From assembly GCF_030389965.1 (NCBI RefSeq), contig NZ_CP128400.1:1302001-1366000 (forward strand): DNA of 64,000 nucleotides. Direction: 5' to 3'. Source of the DNA: Candidatus Chlorohelix allophototropha (GTDB taxonomy: Bacteria; Chloroflexota; Chloroflexia; Chloroheliales; Chloroheliaceae). The position numbers were made by a program, and so were the translations under genes. Shown one piece after another: positions 33,809-41,885 of the stretch (position 1 is the stretch's first letter; each line of letters starts with the position of its first letter). The notes below the pieces were generated by a model. That model was not told where the DNA came from. It ran no database searches and saw only the letters and a program-made list of their open reading frames with translations.

Positions 33809-34711
33809 ATGCAACTGGATTTACTACCTATTCTAAAGTGTTTGCACTGTGGTCACGATGGATTACAGCAACAAGAAAATTCCAGAATTGTAAACAAAGA
33901 AACCCTTCTTGACGGCGCGGGAGTTTGCCCGCGCTGCCACACTCGCTATCCTGTAAAAGACGGCATAATTAATTTCCTGTCTCGCCGCACTCCTAATATC
34001 ACTTTTGGACAATTACCCAATCAGTTTACCTTCACCGCTTGGGGTTATGAGCGTCTGTGGAGAAAGCGCGCTTTATCTCTACTGGGTGGTCGCGAATGGT
34101 TACCGGAAGAAGAACTGGCAACCCTAATTGAAATGCTCAATGCCGATGGTTTTAAGCGTGAAGGTTACGAGATTGCTACCCATAACGGGGTCGCTTTTAT
34201 TTTGGACGAGGGTTCTTCCACCGGATTCTATGCCAGAGCAGTTGCGTGTGCGATTCGAGATGGAAAACTAAATATGGGAGGCGCACCCCTACATGTGGTC
34301 GCTATCGACAATAGCTGGCAGATGTTACAAGAAGCGCGAAAATATATTGAACAAGAAGGACTTTCTGACGCTATCTCGCTTGTCAGGGCCGATGTCGAGG
34401 ATATGCCGTTTATAAATAAAGCATTTGCAGGGATTACCAACGGCGCTGCTTTAAACGAGTTCAAACATACTGAACCGGCTTTGAGTGAAACGCGCCGCAC
34501 TCTCGACAAGTTTGGCAACGCCGTTTTTATGGTGCAAATGAAAGCGCGTGGTAAAACCGGACGCTTGCTTGATACTCTGATAACCCTTACCAGCGGCATC
34601 AAATTTTTTGATTATGCGCAACTGGAACAACATTACGATAGGGCAGGTTTCCGCTGTTTAGAGCAAGTCTCTAGCGGATTAGTTACTATCAGTCGCCTAC
34701 GCAAAAGATAA
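33809..34711 (+). CDS. SAM methyltransferase with N-terminal zinc ribbon
   Basis: A 300-residue protein. Residues 11-50 hold two Cys pairs, CLHCGHDG and CPRCHTRYPVKDGIINFL. This is a Trm112/RlmA-like zinc ribbon that often precedes methyltransferase domains. The catalytic part has VAFILDEGSSTGFYARAVA as a degenerate motif I, HVVAIDNSWQMLQEA as motif II, RADVEDMPF, and ITNGAALNEFKHTEPALSET as motifs III-IV. The acceptor is not predictable. It follows lysS by 54 bases, in the same direction. Confidence 0.75.
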   Translation: MQLDLLPILKCLHCGHDGLQQQENSRIVNKETLLDGAGVCPRCHTRYPVKDGIINFLSRRTPNITFGQLPNQFTFTAWGYERLWRKRALSLLGGREWLPEEELATLIEMLNADGFKREGYEIATHNGVAFILDEGSSTGFYARAVACAIRDGKLNMGGAPLHVVAIDNSWQMLQEARKYIEQEGLSDAISLVRADVEDMPFINKAFAGITNGAALNEFKHTEPALSETRRTLDKFGNAVFMVQMKARGKTGRLLDTLITLTSGIKFFDYAQLEQHYDRAGFRCLEQVSSGLVTISRLRKR

Positions 34712-34736
34712 AAGGCGAAGGCTATACCCTCGCCTT
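34712..34736 (-). terminator. Hairpin between methyltransferase and vWA genes
   Basis: AAGGCGA / TCGCCTT arms with an 11-base loop. On the minus strand it is followed by TTTTATCTTTT, so it serves the vWA gene best. It lies between convergent genes. Confidence 0.6.
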
Positions 34737-34755
34737 AAGCTACAAATAAACCCCA

Positions 34756-35505
34756 TCAAATAAAGAAACGATTTGCCCCTATTGTGCTTTGGCTACGTAT
34801 AATCGAGGCGCTAACCTGATGGAAGATGCGGCGTATTTCGCTTGACGATGCTTGCACCGTAAGTACTGCCGGGAAGCCCACCTCGCGCGCGATTTGGTTT
34901 AAATCGTGGCTGCCAAACCCCACATACGCCAATGTATAAGACTCTTGTGCTACTAGCGCATTACTTACGGTACGTACTTGCTGATTATTAGCTTTCGAGG
35001 TGTTATCTTCTCCATCTGAAAAGACCACAATCACCCCACGGGTACGTACTCCATTATCCCGAAGCATTTGCCCATATGCCACCATTCCCGTCATAACGTG
35101 CAGTAGCGTATCATAAAGCGCCGTATTGCTATCGGGATTGAAATCCGCACCATTGATACCATTTAGCCCTGTAACGGGGGTATAGCTGAACAGCAACCTA
35201 GGTTTTGCGCTGAAAGCCCATGTGCTTAACAGGATTGATTCTGGCAGGCGCGATTCTCGCAACGCTTCTAGCATCTGGTTAAATCCTTCAATCACTGCTT
35301 GTCTGTAAGGACTCATCGAACCGCTTTCATCCAGCACTACCGCCACCAGCGTTACATCGTCGCTATCAATTTGGTCTAATCCCACCCCATTGCAACCCGC
35401 TAACGCTACCGCATCCAAATTTTCTACCAATACCAACGCTGCTTGTTGGTCAAGATCATTGTTTTGAACCGCGCTGCTAAAGAGGTCATTTATATTTCCG
35501 CTCAT
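34756..35505 (-). CDS. TerY/YegL-like von Willebrand factor A domain protein
   Basis: 249 residues from the ATG at 35505 (GGAAGGG just upstream). The vWA domain holds the metal-ion-dependent adhesion site: VVLDESGSMSPYRQAV (DxSxS), the Thr region near SNTALYDTLL, and VVFSDGEDNTSKANN (the distal Asp). It has no signal peptide, so it is a cytoplasmic vWA protein, as in TerY and YegL. These occur with a PP2C phosphatase and a kinase in predicted phosphorylation-dependent stress systems. Both partners are encoded just upstream on the same strand (36603-39184). A link to chaperone-like or metal-dependent signalling is known only as prediction for the family. Confidence 0.85.
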   Translation of the reverse strand: MSGNINDLFSSAVQNNDLDQQAALVLVENLDAVALAGCNGVGLDQIDSDDVTLVAVVLDESGSMSPYRQAVIEGFNQMLEALRESRLPESILLSTWAFSAKPRLLFSYTPVTGLNGINGADFNPDSNTALYDTLLHVMTGMVAYGQMLRDNGVRTRGVIVVFSDGEDNTSKANNQQVRTVSNALVAQESYTLAYVGFGSHDLNQIAREVGFPAVLTVQASSSEIRRIFHQVSASIIRSQSTIGANRFFI

Positions 35506-35625
35506 ATTTCCCTTCCTTTCGGACAAACCTTAAGTAAGCCCTACCTTTTACAAAGGTATAGTTGTAATTATTTGATTGCCCTGTCTCGCTTCTTTGAGTC
35601 AGACAGGGCTTATAACTTAGGAGAA

Positions 35626-36570
35626 TTAGTTAATTGGGTCTTTGGAAGTTACCAACCGCATCCCTTGTTTTGACATCGCCTGCAACTCGGCATTGGCAAT
35701 TGCATCAAAGTCAATGGCGGGGTGCTGAACCGAGGAAGTGCAATCCATCAGGAAGCGCAACTTGGCAATAACCTCCGGTTGGTTGCTAAAATACTGGATA
35801 ATCGAGCGCATCGTTGATAACACGCAATGGCTTTTTGCCTGACCCGCCACATACACCAAATCATACTTGCTCAACATATCGAGGAATGAAGTATTCAATC
35901 CACCTAACGGATGCGTGGGTACTTTCACCTCCGGTTCAAGGATGGAGTAGTTTTCGGTCTGCGGAATAGAGCCTTTAATCAGCCACATAGGTTGGGCGTG
36001 CCGTGCCGCCGAATGGTACATAATCGCTTCTGATAAGGCGGGTACAATAGATTGTCCCGGTGTTCCAATCATGGTGTGGTAGGGCCAAATCATCAGAATA
36101 TATTTGCCGCCCTTTTCCAATTCCTCAACATAGTGCAATGACCAAGTTGGATCAATAACCGGCTTCCAAGTGCCGTTGCGAATATCTTCACCCGAAATTG
36201 TGGTGAATGGCGCAGGATGTTCGCCCTTTTCGTTAATCCACCACGTAGGGTAGAAAATCTGGAAAGCGGTGTGACTATCCAATGAAGCGGCGATACTGGT
36301 AATTTCCCCGTTGTGCTGATAAATCCATTCTATAGTGCGGCGGGTATCTTCCACTGCGCCCGGCACACTCAAAGTTCCGGTCGGTAGAATAAAATCCACT
36401 TGCGGGTCAACCAGTAGCAACATAACCCGCTTTTTATCATGTGCGCTTGGGGCGCTTTGCGCTTTCAACCCGGCTTCGGCTGCTACCGCTATTTCAGATT
36501 GGTATAGCGTGCCGACTTTTGCCGGGTCGTAGTAAGCCGGGAAAGCTGCATTAGTTTGATTCGTTGCCAT
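35626..36570 (-). CDS. Isochorismatase-like cysteine hydrolase
   Basis: A 314-residue member of the nicotinamidase/isochorismatase-like family. LLLVDPQVDFILPTGTLSVP holds the catalytic Asp and SIAASLDSHTAFQIFYPTWW the substrate and metal face. VYVAGQAKSHCVLSTMRSII holds the nucleophilic Cys. The segment with the catalytic Lys is less sure (a candidate is near ELEKGGKYILMIWP). It is longer than simple nicotinamidases (about 200 residues), with extra residues at both ends. AGGA lies eight bases before the ATG. It stands 32 bases after the kinase and before the vWA gene, so it appears built into the signalling operon. Nicotinamide amidase activity is possible but not shown. Confidence 0.75.
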   Translation of the reverse strand: MATNQTNAAFPAYYDPAKVGTLYQSEIAVAAEAGLKAQSAPSAHDKKRVMLLLVDPQVDFILPTGTLSVPGAVEDTRRTIEWIYQHNGEITSIAASLDSHTAFQIFYPTWWINEKGEHPAPFTTISGEDIRNGTWKPVIDPTWSLHYVEELEKGGKYILMIWPYHTMIGTPGQSIVPALSEAIMYHSAARHAQPMWLIKGSIPQTENYSILEPEVKVPTHPLGGLNTSFLDMLSKYDLVYVAGQAKSHCVLSTMRSIIQYFSNQPEVIAKLRFLMDCTSSVQHPAIDFDAIANAELQAMSKQGMRLVTSKDPIN

Positions 36571-36602
36571 TTTAAATATCCTTTCATTCCATTGTTTGAA
36601 AC

Positions 36603-38477
36603 TTATTTTACCATTTTAAGAAAAGTAATCCTGTTATTACTGACTACCAGCAAGCCCCGCCCGTAAGGGATTAGCGCATCGCCTTCTCCCACGTAAGCGG
36701 CTGTAGCAGGTAATAGGCTATTCTGTCCGTTTGCCAAATCTACCCTGAGTATTCCGGCATTAGTCGGCAGTAACGCGGTGTTTTGAGAAAAAGCGATACC
36801 ACTAAGCTCATCTATACCGCCAAAATCGGCATTACTCCCTCTGCGGCTGTGCCGGATTTTACCGTCAGCGTCAACCACCTCGAATCGTATCCATGTAACT
36901 CCGTTATGGCGCGTTTTTCGTACCAGCAGTACCAATGCGCCTGAGAAAAAAGCTTGTGTTTCCAGCAAACTTTCTCCGGGTTGCAGCAGAGCCACTTCAA
37001 GGTTATGTCGTCCCTCGCGGTTCAACAGGAAAAACTCATAGCGGTTAAAAATACGGGTATAACCGATTAGCCTATCCTGATTTGGCAGTGGGTTGGGTGC
37101 AGCCACAAACCACGTTTGGTTCTCCAATATGCTGGTGACAGGACGTTCCAGCAATTGTCCCCAGCGCACCTCCCCTTTTAGCAACATTCCTCCTGCAACT
37201 CGGTAAAGTAGCCCGTTAGCACAGGCAAAAATCGCCGTATTACTACCATATAAATCGGTAGTTAGTCGTGCAATTCCGGTTGCATGGTCTCCGTTCAGGT
37301 CAATTACCAACAGGCTATTGTCACCGATTGCGGGACTGACCGCTAGAAAATTTCCGGCAAACTCAAACCGCGCCCCCGGTAGTTCGTGGAATAACACTTG
37401 TCGCTTGATTGGTGTTCCCGCCGCTTTCGTATAGAGTACGGTATTGCCTTCCTCGTTCGCCAAACAATATAGAATATCGCCCAACAACTGCCAGAAAATC
37501 AGCTTGCCATTTACCTTCAAAAATTCTTCACAGCGTAGCCCGTTTACCTCTATCACCTCCGGCATAACAAACGCCAATGTAGCGGCGCAGACCGGGCAAT
37601 GCAGGCGAGCATTCGGATACCAATGTCCGCAACTATGGCATTCTTGCAACGACTCCTGGTAAAGCTGCAATAGTTCAACCGGAATTGCCCCACGCCATCC
37701 TTTTGCAAAAATACTATGGAAAAGCTGCAATAACTCATCCGTCAGTAATTTTGGACTTAAAGCCGTTTTAGGATATTTCACGCTCCGGTCAAACACTGTA
37801 ACCCCAATTTGCGCTCGCGCTTCAAGCTGTTTCAGAGTCGGGTGAGTGCCTCCGTAGGGATGCGTCAGCAACAACGCCCTGAATACCATCACTGCAAAGC
37901 TGTACCAATCATTGGCAGGGCTGAAAAGCGTATTAGCGCTCAAGTCCCGGTTGTAAAGTTGCGGGTCGAGGTAATCACGGGTTGCTACCGGGCAGGGATA
38001 TTGCCCGAACTGGTAACTATCCACATCTATGAACTGGACTTTATCGTTGTAAAAAAGCTCGTTATTATCATTAAAGTCTCCCACAACTAGCCCGGCAGCG
38101 TGAATTGCCAGCAAGGTAAGTTGCATTTCCAGAAACACGCCCGTTATATCGCGTTCGTTCAAATGGGTAGAGTCGCGATAGGCGCGTTGGAAAAGGCGTG
38201 AAACCGGCATATACCCGTTTGGCAGACTGCGCATTGCAAATCCAACCGGAGCTTTGCCGCGCTCATCCCATACCAGTTCTTCTGGTAAAATTACGTTGGA
38301 TGGCAATCTTGGCGCAAACTCGATTAACTCTCTGACTTTATTTAGTCGAGTTGGGTTAGGGCAGTGGTACAGTTTGAGAGCGCGGTTGTTATAGCGCAAA
38401 ACTGTAGCCTCACCCCCTGCCCCTAGCACATCTTTCTCCTGTACTGTAACCCGCTTGTTGCCCACTACTAATTTCAT
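36603..38477 (-). CDS. YegI-like protein kinase with zinc ribbon and C-terminal beta domain
   Basis: 624 residues from the ATG at 38477, two bases after the phosphatase stop. Kinase landmarks are the glycine loop LGAGGEATVLRY (about 15-26), the Lys in RALKLYHCP, the catalytic loop VVGDFNDNNELFYND and the metal loop FIDVDSYQFGQYPCP. This DFNxxN ... DVDS pattern is that of the YegI/TerY-associated kinase group rather than of classical Ser/Thr kinases (HRD...DFG). Near residue 310 a zinc ribbon is visible, CHSCGHWYPNARLHCPVCAA. The remaining 280 residues are strand-rich with repeated short segments and might be a beta-propeller-like sensor. No membrane helix is seen. Confidence 0.82.
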   Translation of the reverse strand: MKLVVGNKRVTVQEKDVLGAGGEATVLRYNNRALKLYHCPNPTRLNKVRELIEFAPRLPSNVILPEELVWDERGKAPVGFAMRSLPNGYMPVSRLFQRAYRDSTHLNERDITGVFLEMQLTLLAIHAAGLVVGDFNDNNELFYNDKVQFIDVDSYQFGQYPCPVATRDYLDPQLYNRDLSANTLFSPANDWYSFAVMVFRALLLTHPYGGTHPTLKQLEARAQIGVTVFDRSVKYPKTALSPKLLTDELLQLFHSIFAKGWRGAIPVELLQLYQESLQECHSCGHWYPNARLHCPVCAATLAFVMPEVIEVNGLRCEEFLKVNGKLIFWQLLGDILYCLANEEGNTVLYTKAAGTPIKRQVLFHELPGARFEFAGNFLAVSPAIGDNSLLVIDLNGDHATGIARLTTDLYGSNTAIFACANGLLYRVAGGMLLKGEVRWGQLLERPVTSILENQTWFVAAPNPLPNQDRLIGYTRIFNRYEFFLLNREGRHNLEVALLQPGESLLETQAFFSGALVLLVRKTRHNGVTWIRFEVVDADGKIRHSRRGSNADFGGIDELSGIAFSQNTALLPTNAGILRVDLANGQNSLLPATAAYVGEGDALIPYGRGLLVVSNNRITFLKMVK

Positions 38478-38479
38478 GG

Positions 38480-39184
38480 CTATGCCACTCTTTCTACCAC
38501 AATCCCGGTGGTGTCGTCTTCTAGGCGCCCCTTGCGGGAATGTACATTTAGTTGGCGTTGCAAGCCGCGTGGGTGGCTGTGTCCCCAAGTAGAGGGTAAT
38601 AGTTGCGGGTCAAGCCCGTCCGTCCAGATTGCCAAACGCTCCAATTGCTTTACCGAAAATTCGCGCACCTCGAACGAAGAGGGGACATTGTTCAGCAAAT
38701 CATATGCCAGATAATGCGGAGTATTATTTTGATCAATCGAACTGATATTTTTATTCAAAACGCACAAGCCATCACCTGCGCTGAAAATAATGCCTTTTTC
38801 GCTATCCATCACAAAACCTAGCACCGTAGTCAACAAATATTCGGCAATGACCTCATGGTTTTGTGCCGGATTGAGCGCACGCAAGCCCTGTAAAACGCGC
38901 CGCATATAGCGCAAGGCTGCCCGATAGAGCATGTCTGGTAGCCATTCGATTGGCACGCCTTTGGAAAGTTGTCGCGCTGCTTCTTGGCAAAGAAAACGAG
39001 CCATCAAACCTGCGCCCACTTCAGAATTGCTCCCGCTTCCGCATCCGTCACAGACTACTCCAATCAGGTAGCTTTCACCGTTTACCTGAATTTCCGTAAT
39101 ATTGTATTTGTCTTGGCAGTTGGTCTGGAGTAGCGTATGATTTTTTCCAATGGTTGAACCGGCACTAACTTTGAAGCGGCGCAT
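38480..39184 (-). CDS. PP2C-type Ser/Thr phosphatase (YegK/TerY-P type)
   Basis: A 234-residue small PP2C phosphatase. The metal-binding motifs are IGVVCDGCGSGSNSEVGAG (about 42-60), IFSAGDGLCVLN, RLAIWTDGLD and the C-terminal LEDDTTGIVVERVA (Asp pair). N-terminal NHTLLQTNCQDKYN matches the family start (Q/N-D). It is the first gene of the minus-strand operon, with the kinase starting two bases after its stop. The pair would reversibly phosphorylate a target, possibly the vWA protein. The upstream 378-base gap carries repeated ACACTAACTA-like motifs. Confidence 0.85.
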   Translation of the reverse strand: MRRFKVSAGSTIGKNHTLLQTNCQDKYNITEIQVNGESYLIGVVCDGCGSGSNSEVGAGLMARFLCQEAARQLSKGVPIEWLPDMLYRAALRYMRRVLQGLRALNPAQNHEVIAEYLLTTVLGFVMDSEKGIIFSAGDGLCVLNKNISSIDQNNTPHYLAYDLLNNVPSSFEVREFSVKQLERLAIWTDGLDPQLLPSTWGHSHPRGLQRQLNVHSRKGRLEDDTTGIVVERVA

Positions 39185-39562
39185 ATTCTTGAACCTTTCT
39201 TATGGTTAATGTATTATTAACACTAACTAAACCCGCAATTATGCCCTTCCTAATTAAAAAAGCAAAATGTAGTTATACCATAGAACCGGGATTGAGAAGG
39301 GCTAAAAATGATTTTCTAAATCTGTATGTGTAATTTACACACTAACTATATCATGGGATTGAATCGCTGTCAATAGTTTCTTAGTGTTATTTATCACACT
39401 TACTAATTTTGATATTTTTAACTTTCTGAGCAATTATTCAGGTCAGGCTATGGTAAGTTAGAGTATAATTTGATAAGGGGATTGTTCTGGGCGATAACAT
39501 GACAACAGCCCAAATCATGGGTAAAATATAGTTGTAATCTCGAAAGGTATTTTGGTTAATTT
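39185..39562. promoter_or_regulatory. 378-base divergent gap with repeated motif
   Basis: No gene seen. ACACTAACTA occurs at 39220-39229 and 39339-39348, and a related ACACTTACTAA at 39396-39406 faces TTAGTGT at 39381-39387 as an inverted pair. A palindrome, TGTGTAA-T-TTACACA, lies at 39327-39341 next to the second copy. This spacing looks like a cluster of operator sites between the phosphatase and protease genes. Confidence 0.5.
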
Positions 39563-40723
39563 ATGTTCGGAAACTCTTTCAAACTATTTACTTGGCGCGG
39601 CGTGGAAATCTTTATGGATCTTACCGCGCTCTTTATCATAGTTTTTTATGTTGCTACACTTGGCGGGGTAAGCCGTAATGACGGTCTGCTGATTGGCGTA
39701 GCGGTTGGCGTGCTGATTATAGCCTCAATTCTAATACATGAACTGGCGCATGCGGCGGTTGGGATGCTGTTAGGCGCTAAAGTCGATAAAATCATGCTTT
39801 CCGTCATCGGTGGGGTGTGTGTCTTTGGCTCAAAGCGTACCAGCAACTGGCGCGACCTATTGATTTCATTAGCGGGACCTGCTTCTAACTTTGCGCTCTG
39901 GTTTATCTTTAACCTTTCTTTTGAGCAAACTCGCAACCAAAGTTTGCAAACTACTGCTTGGATATATATTTGCTACTATGTGTCGCAAGCTAATCTGCTA
40001 CTGGCAATTTTTAACCTCTTGCCCGGTTTCCCGCTGGACGGTGGGCAAGCCTTACGCGCACTGGTGTTGCTGGTAACTCGCCGTGAGTTATGGGCTGCTT
40101 GGGCGGTTGCACTCGGTGGTCTGGGGGTAGGTGGGTTCTTTGCTTTTATAGTTATCAACGATTTGCAGAGTGGGCAGCCCTCTGTTCTAAATGTCATTTT
40201 GTTGGGCATGCTGGGCTACTGGATTGTCAGTGCTTCGTTAGGGCAATTGCAAAGCACTAAACAATTTACCGGGCAAGCTATGCGATTCAAGCGCGCTCCC
40301 GCTGCCCCTGTAGCTACCTCTCAAAAGCAAGAAAGCATCTCAGAAGGAATTCCTGCGGGAGCTTTGGCAAATCGCGGATTTGATTCTACTTTTGACCCGC
40401 GAACCACTATAATTGAGTTTCTAGCGCGAACATCGACTATATCGGATGGGGTAATGATCCCGGTATTGCGTGACGGTTTTTTTGCCGGAATGCTAACCCG
40501 TTCTATCGCTCGCAAGGTTTCGCGCGACCAACAGCAATATACTTATCTTGAGAAAATTATGATGCCTCGCCGTGATTTTCAGGCGGTTTATGAGGATGAC
40601 GACCTGTCTATGGCACGCCTTTTGTTACGTGCCGGACGAGGTAAGCCGGTGCTGGTTCTCGATCGGGGCGGTGTATTTATTGGTTCTATTTCTGCGGCAG
40701 AATTGGAAAAAGTTCGCCGATAA
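39563..40723 (+). CDS. M50 (site-2) membrane metalloprotease with CBS-like C terminus
   Basis: A 386-residue intramembrane zinc protease. Several membrane helices surround ILIHELAHAAVGMLLGAKVD (the HExxH zinc site, about residue 65) and NLLPGFPLDGGQALRAL (the distal zinc Asp, about 155). SLAGPASNFALWFIF is a further family block. Residues about 270-386 have CBS-type strands and helices (TSTISDGVMIPVLRDGFFAG, then PVLVLDRGGVFIGSISAAEL). This makes it a member of the M50 subgroup with a cytoplasmic CBS module. Such proteases can release anti-sigma or membrane-bound factors. It is the first plus-strand gene after the TerY-P-like locus. Confidence 0.9.
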   Translation: MFGNSFKLFTWRGVEIFMDLTALFIIVFYVATLGGVSRNDGLLIGVAVGVLIIASILIHELAHAAVGMLLGAKVDKIMLSVIGGVCVFGSKRTSNWRDLLISLAGPASNFALWFIFNLSFEQTRNQSLQTTAWIYICYYVSQANLLLAIFNLLPGFPLDGGQALRALVLLVTRRELWAAWAVALGGLGVGGFFAFIVINDLQSGQPSVLNVILLGMLGYWIVSASLGQLQSTKQFTGQAMRFKRAPAAPVATSQKQESISEGIPAGALANRGFDSTFDPRTTIIEFLARTSTISDGVMIPVLRDGFFAGMLTRSIARKVSRDQQQYTYLEKIMMPRRDFQAVYEDDDLSMARLLLRAGRGKPVLVLDRGGVFIGSISAAELEKVRR

Positions 40724-40761
40724 ACTTGAAAACGTTGGTTACATGTTGTAGGAGATTATGA

Positions 40762-41013
40762 ATGCCCGTTTACGCATATAAGTGTTCACACTGCAATTCA
40801 AGTTTTGAGCGGCTGCGCGGGATTAGCCAGCTTGATACTGAAATGGAATGTCCCGAATGTGGCGCGCAAGGCAAAGCCAAGCGTTTGATCAGCACCTTTG
40901 CGGCTTTCTCCAAGTCTGACGGCATCACCAGACCCGCCAATGTGCAGGTCGGTGGTAATGACGGTGGCGGTTGCTGCAAAGGCGGTGGTTGCGGCTGCCA
41001 CGGTGGGATATAA
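40762..41013 (+). CDS. FmdB-type zinc ribbon protein
   Basis: An 83-residue protein that begins MPVYAYKCSHCNSSFERL, with a second Cys pair in MECPECGAQGKAKRLISTF. This is the FmdB/CxxC_CxxC_SSSS regulatory-protein zinc ribbon found in many bacteria, of unknown function. It ends with a Gly/Cys-rich tail (CCKGGGCGCHGG) that could bind further metal. GTAGGAG precedes the ATG. It lies 38 bases after the protease gene and nine bases before the next gene, so the three are probably one transcript. Confidence 0.85.
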   Translation: MPVYAYKCSHCNSSFERLRGISQLDTEMECPECGAQGKAKRLISTFAAFSKSDGITRPANVQVGGNDGGGCCKGGGCGCHGGI

Positions 41014-41022
41014 TTCAGCAAT

Positions 41023-41832
41023 ATGGAAAACCCTTTGCTTCTGCTTCTACCGATAATATTGGCATTGTGGGTGGGTTCTTTCTTCTACAACCTGCAATAT
41101 AGCCGGCGCAAATTGACTTGGCTTGCCAGATGGTTGGAAGATTCACTGACGATGTTGGGTTCTGATATCGGTAGCCGTTGGTTGAACCAAAACACCTTAA
41201 GTATTGAAGTAAAACAGGGCAAAGGGCGTATTCGGGAAGTAGTAATAGTGTTGGGTAGTGTTCGCCGTGAATTTTTTGCTCGTCTGATTACACTGGTTCG
41301 GGGTGGTAAAGATAGCATGACTATCATGATTTCTATTAATCCTCCACCCCGCCCCGGTACGGAAATGGAAATCTTTAAAAAATCAGACCCAGTACCTCGC
41401 CCTGTACTGCTTGGCTTGGGAGGCATGAAGGATTGGGAGGTACAGGATTATTCACGTAGCGCTCCTTATCGAATTGCCTCGCGGCTCGACCAAATAAATG
41501 GGCTTGCCGAACGGGTCATCACTTTGCTAAATGACGATGGCTATGACATTCGTCGTATATCGGTGCGCTCCACCACTCCTCATTTGTTACTAGTCTTTAA
41601 TATGGTGAAGCTGCCTAAAACCGATGCACATGACCTGATCCAATTAATTCGCAACATTCTTGAGGAAGTTTCTTCTCAGCCGCTGCAACAATCGCAAAAA
41701 CGACCAGGTTCTAAGTCTCGTGAAAGACGCACTACCAAAGAATCAGCCATTCGTGCAAATCCGATTCTCTCGTTGGGCGATCACCATGTACCAGAAAATT
41801 ACGGCAAACCGGGAGATCCTTCCGCAAATTGA
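41023..41832 (+). CDS. Single-pass membrane protein of unknown function
   Basis: A 269-residue protein. It starts MENPLLLLLPIILALWVGSF, a single N-terminal membrane helix, followed by a basic patch (NLQYSRRKLTWLARWLED). A central strand-helix region (LSIEVKQGKGRIREVVIVLG) and a polar tail with basic residues (SQKRPGSKSRERRTT) follow. I do not recognise a family. The protein probably faces the cytoplasm with its large domain. It follows the FmdB gene by nine bases and ends at a hairpin. Confidence 0.6.
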   Translation: MENPLLLLLPIILALWVGSFFYNLQYSRRKLTWLARWLEDSLTMLGSDIGSRWLNQNTLSIEVKQGKGRIREVVIVLGSVRREFFARLITLVRGGKDSMTIMISINPPPRPGTEMEIFKKSDPVPRPVLLGLGGMKDWEVQDYSRSAPYRIASRLDQINGLAERVITLLNDDGYDIRRISVRSTTPHLLLVFNMVKLPKTDAHDLIQLIRNILEEVSSQPLQQSQKRPGSKSRERRTTKESAIRANPILSLGDHHVPENYGKPGDPSAN

Positions 41833-41836
41833 AAAA

Positions 41837-41857
41837 GGAGAAGTTCAACACTTCTCC
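41837..41857. terminator. Hairpin between convergent genes
   Basis: GGAGAAG / CTTCTCC arms with a seven-base loop, four bases after the stop at 41832 and 29 before the prenyl synthase stop. On the minus strand it is followed by TTTTTC. Confidence 0.6.
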
Positions 41858-41885
41858 TCAATCAATCTGTAATCTCTTAAAGAGA

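Noticed and set aside
38480-38588. Kinase frame extension (MGTQPPTRLATPTKCTF...) overlapping the phosphatase gene
   Set aside because: The extension is an out-of-frame shadow of the phosphatase 3' end; the ATG at 38477 lies two bases after the phosphatase stop.
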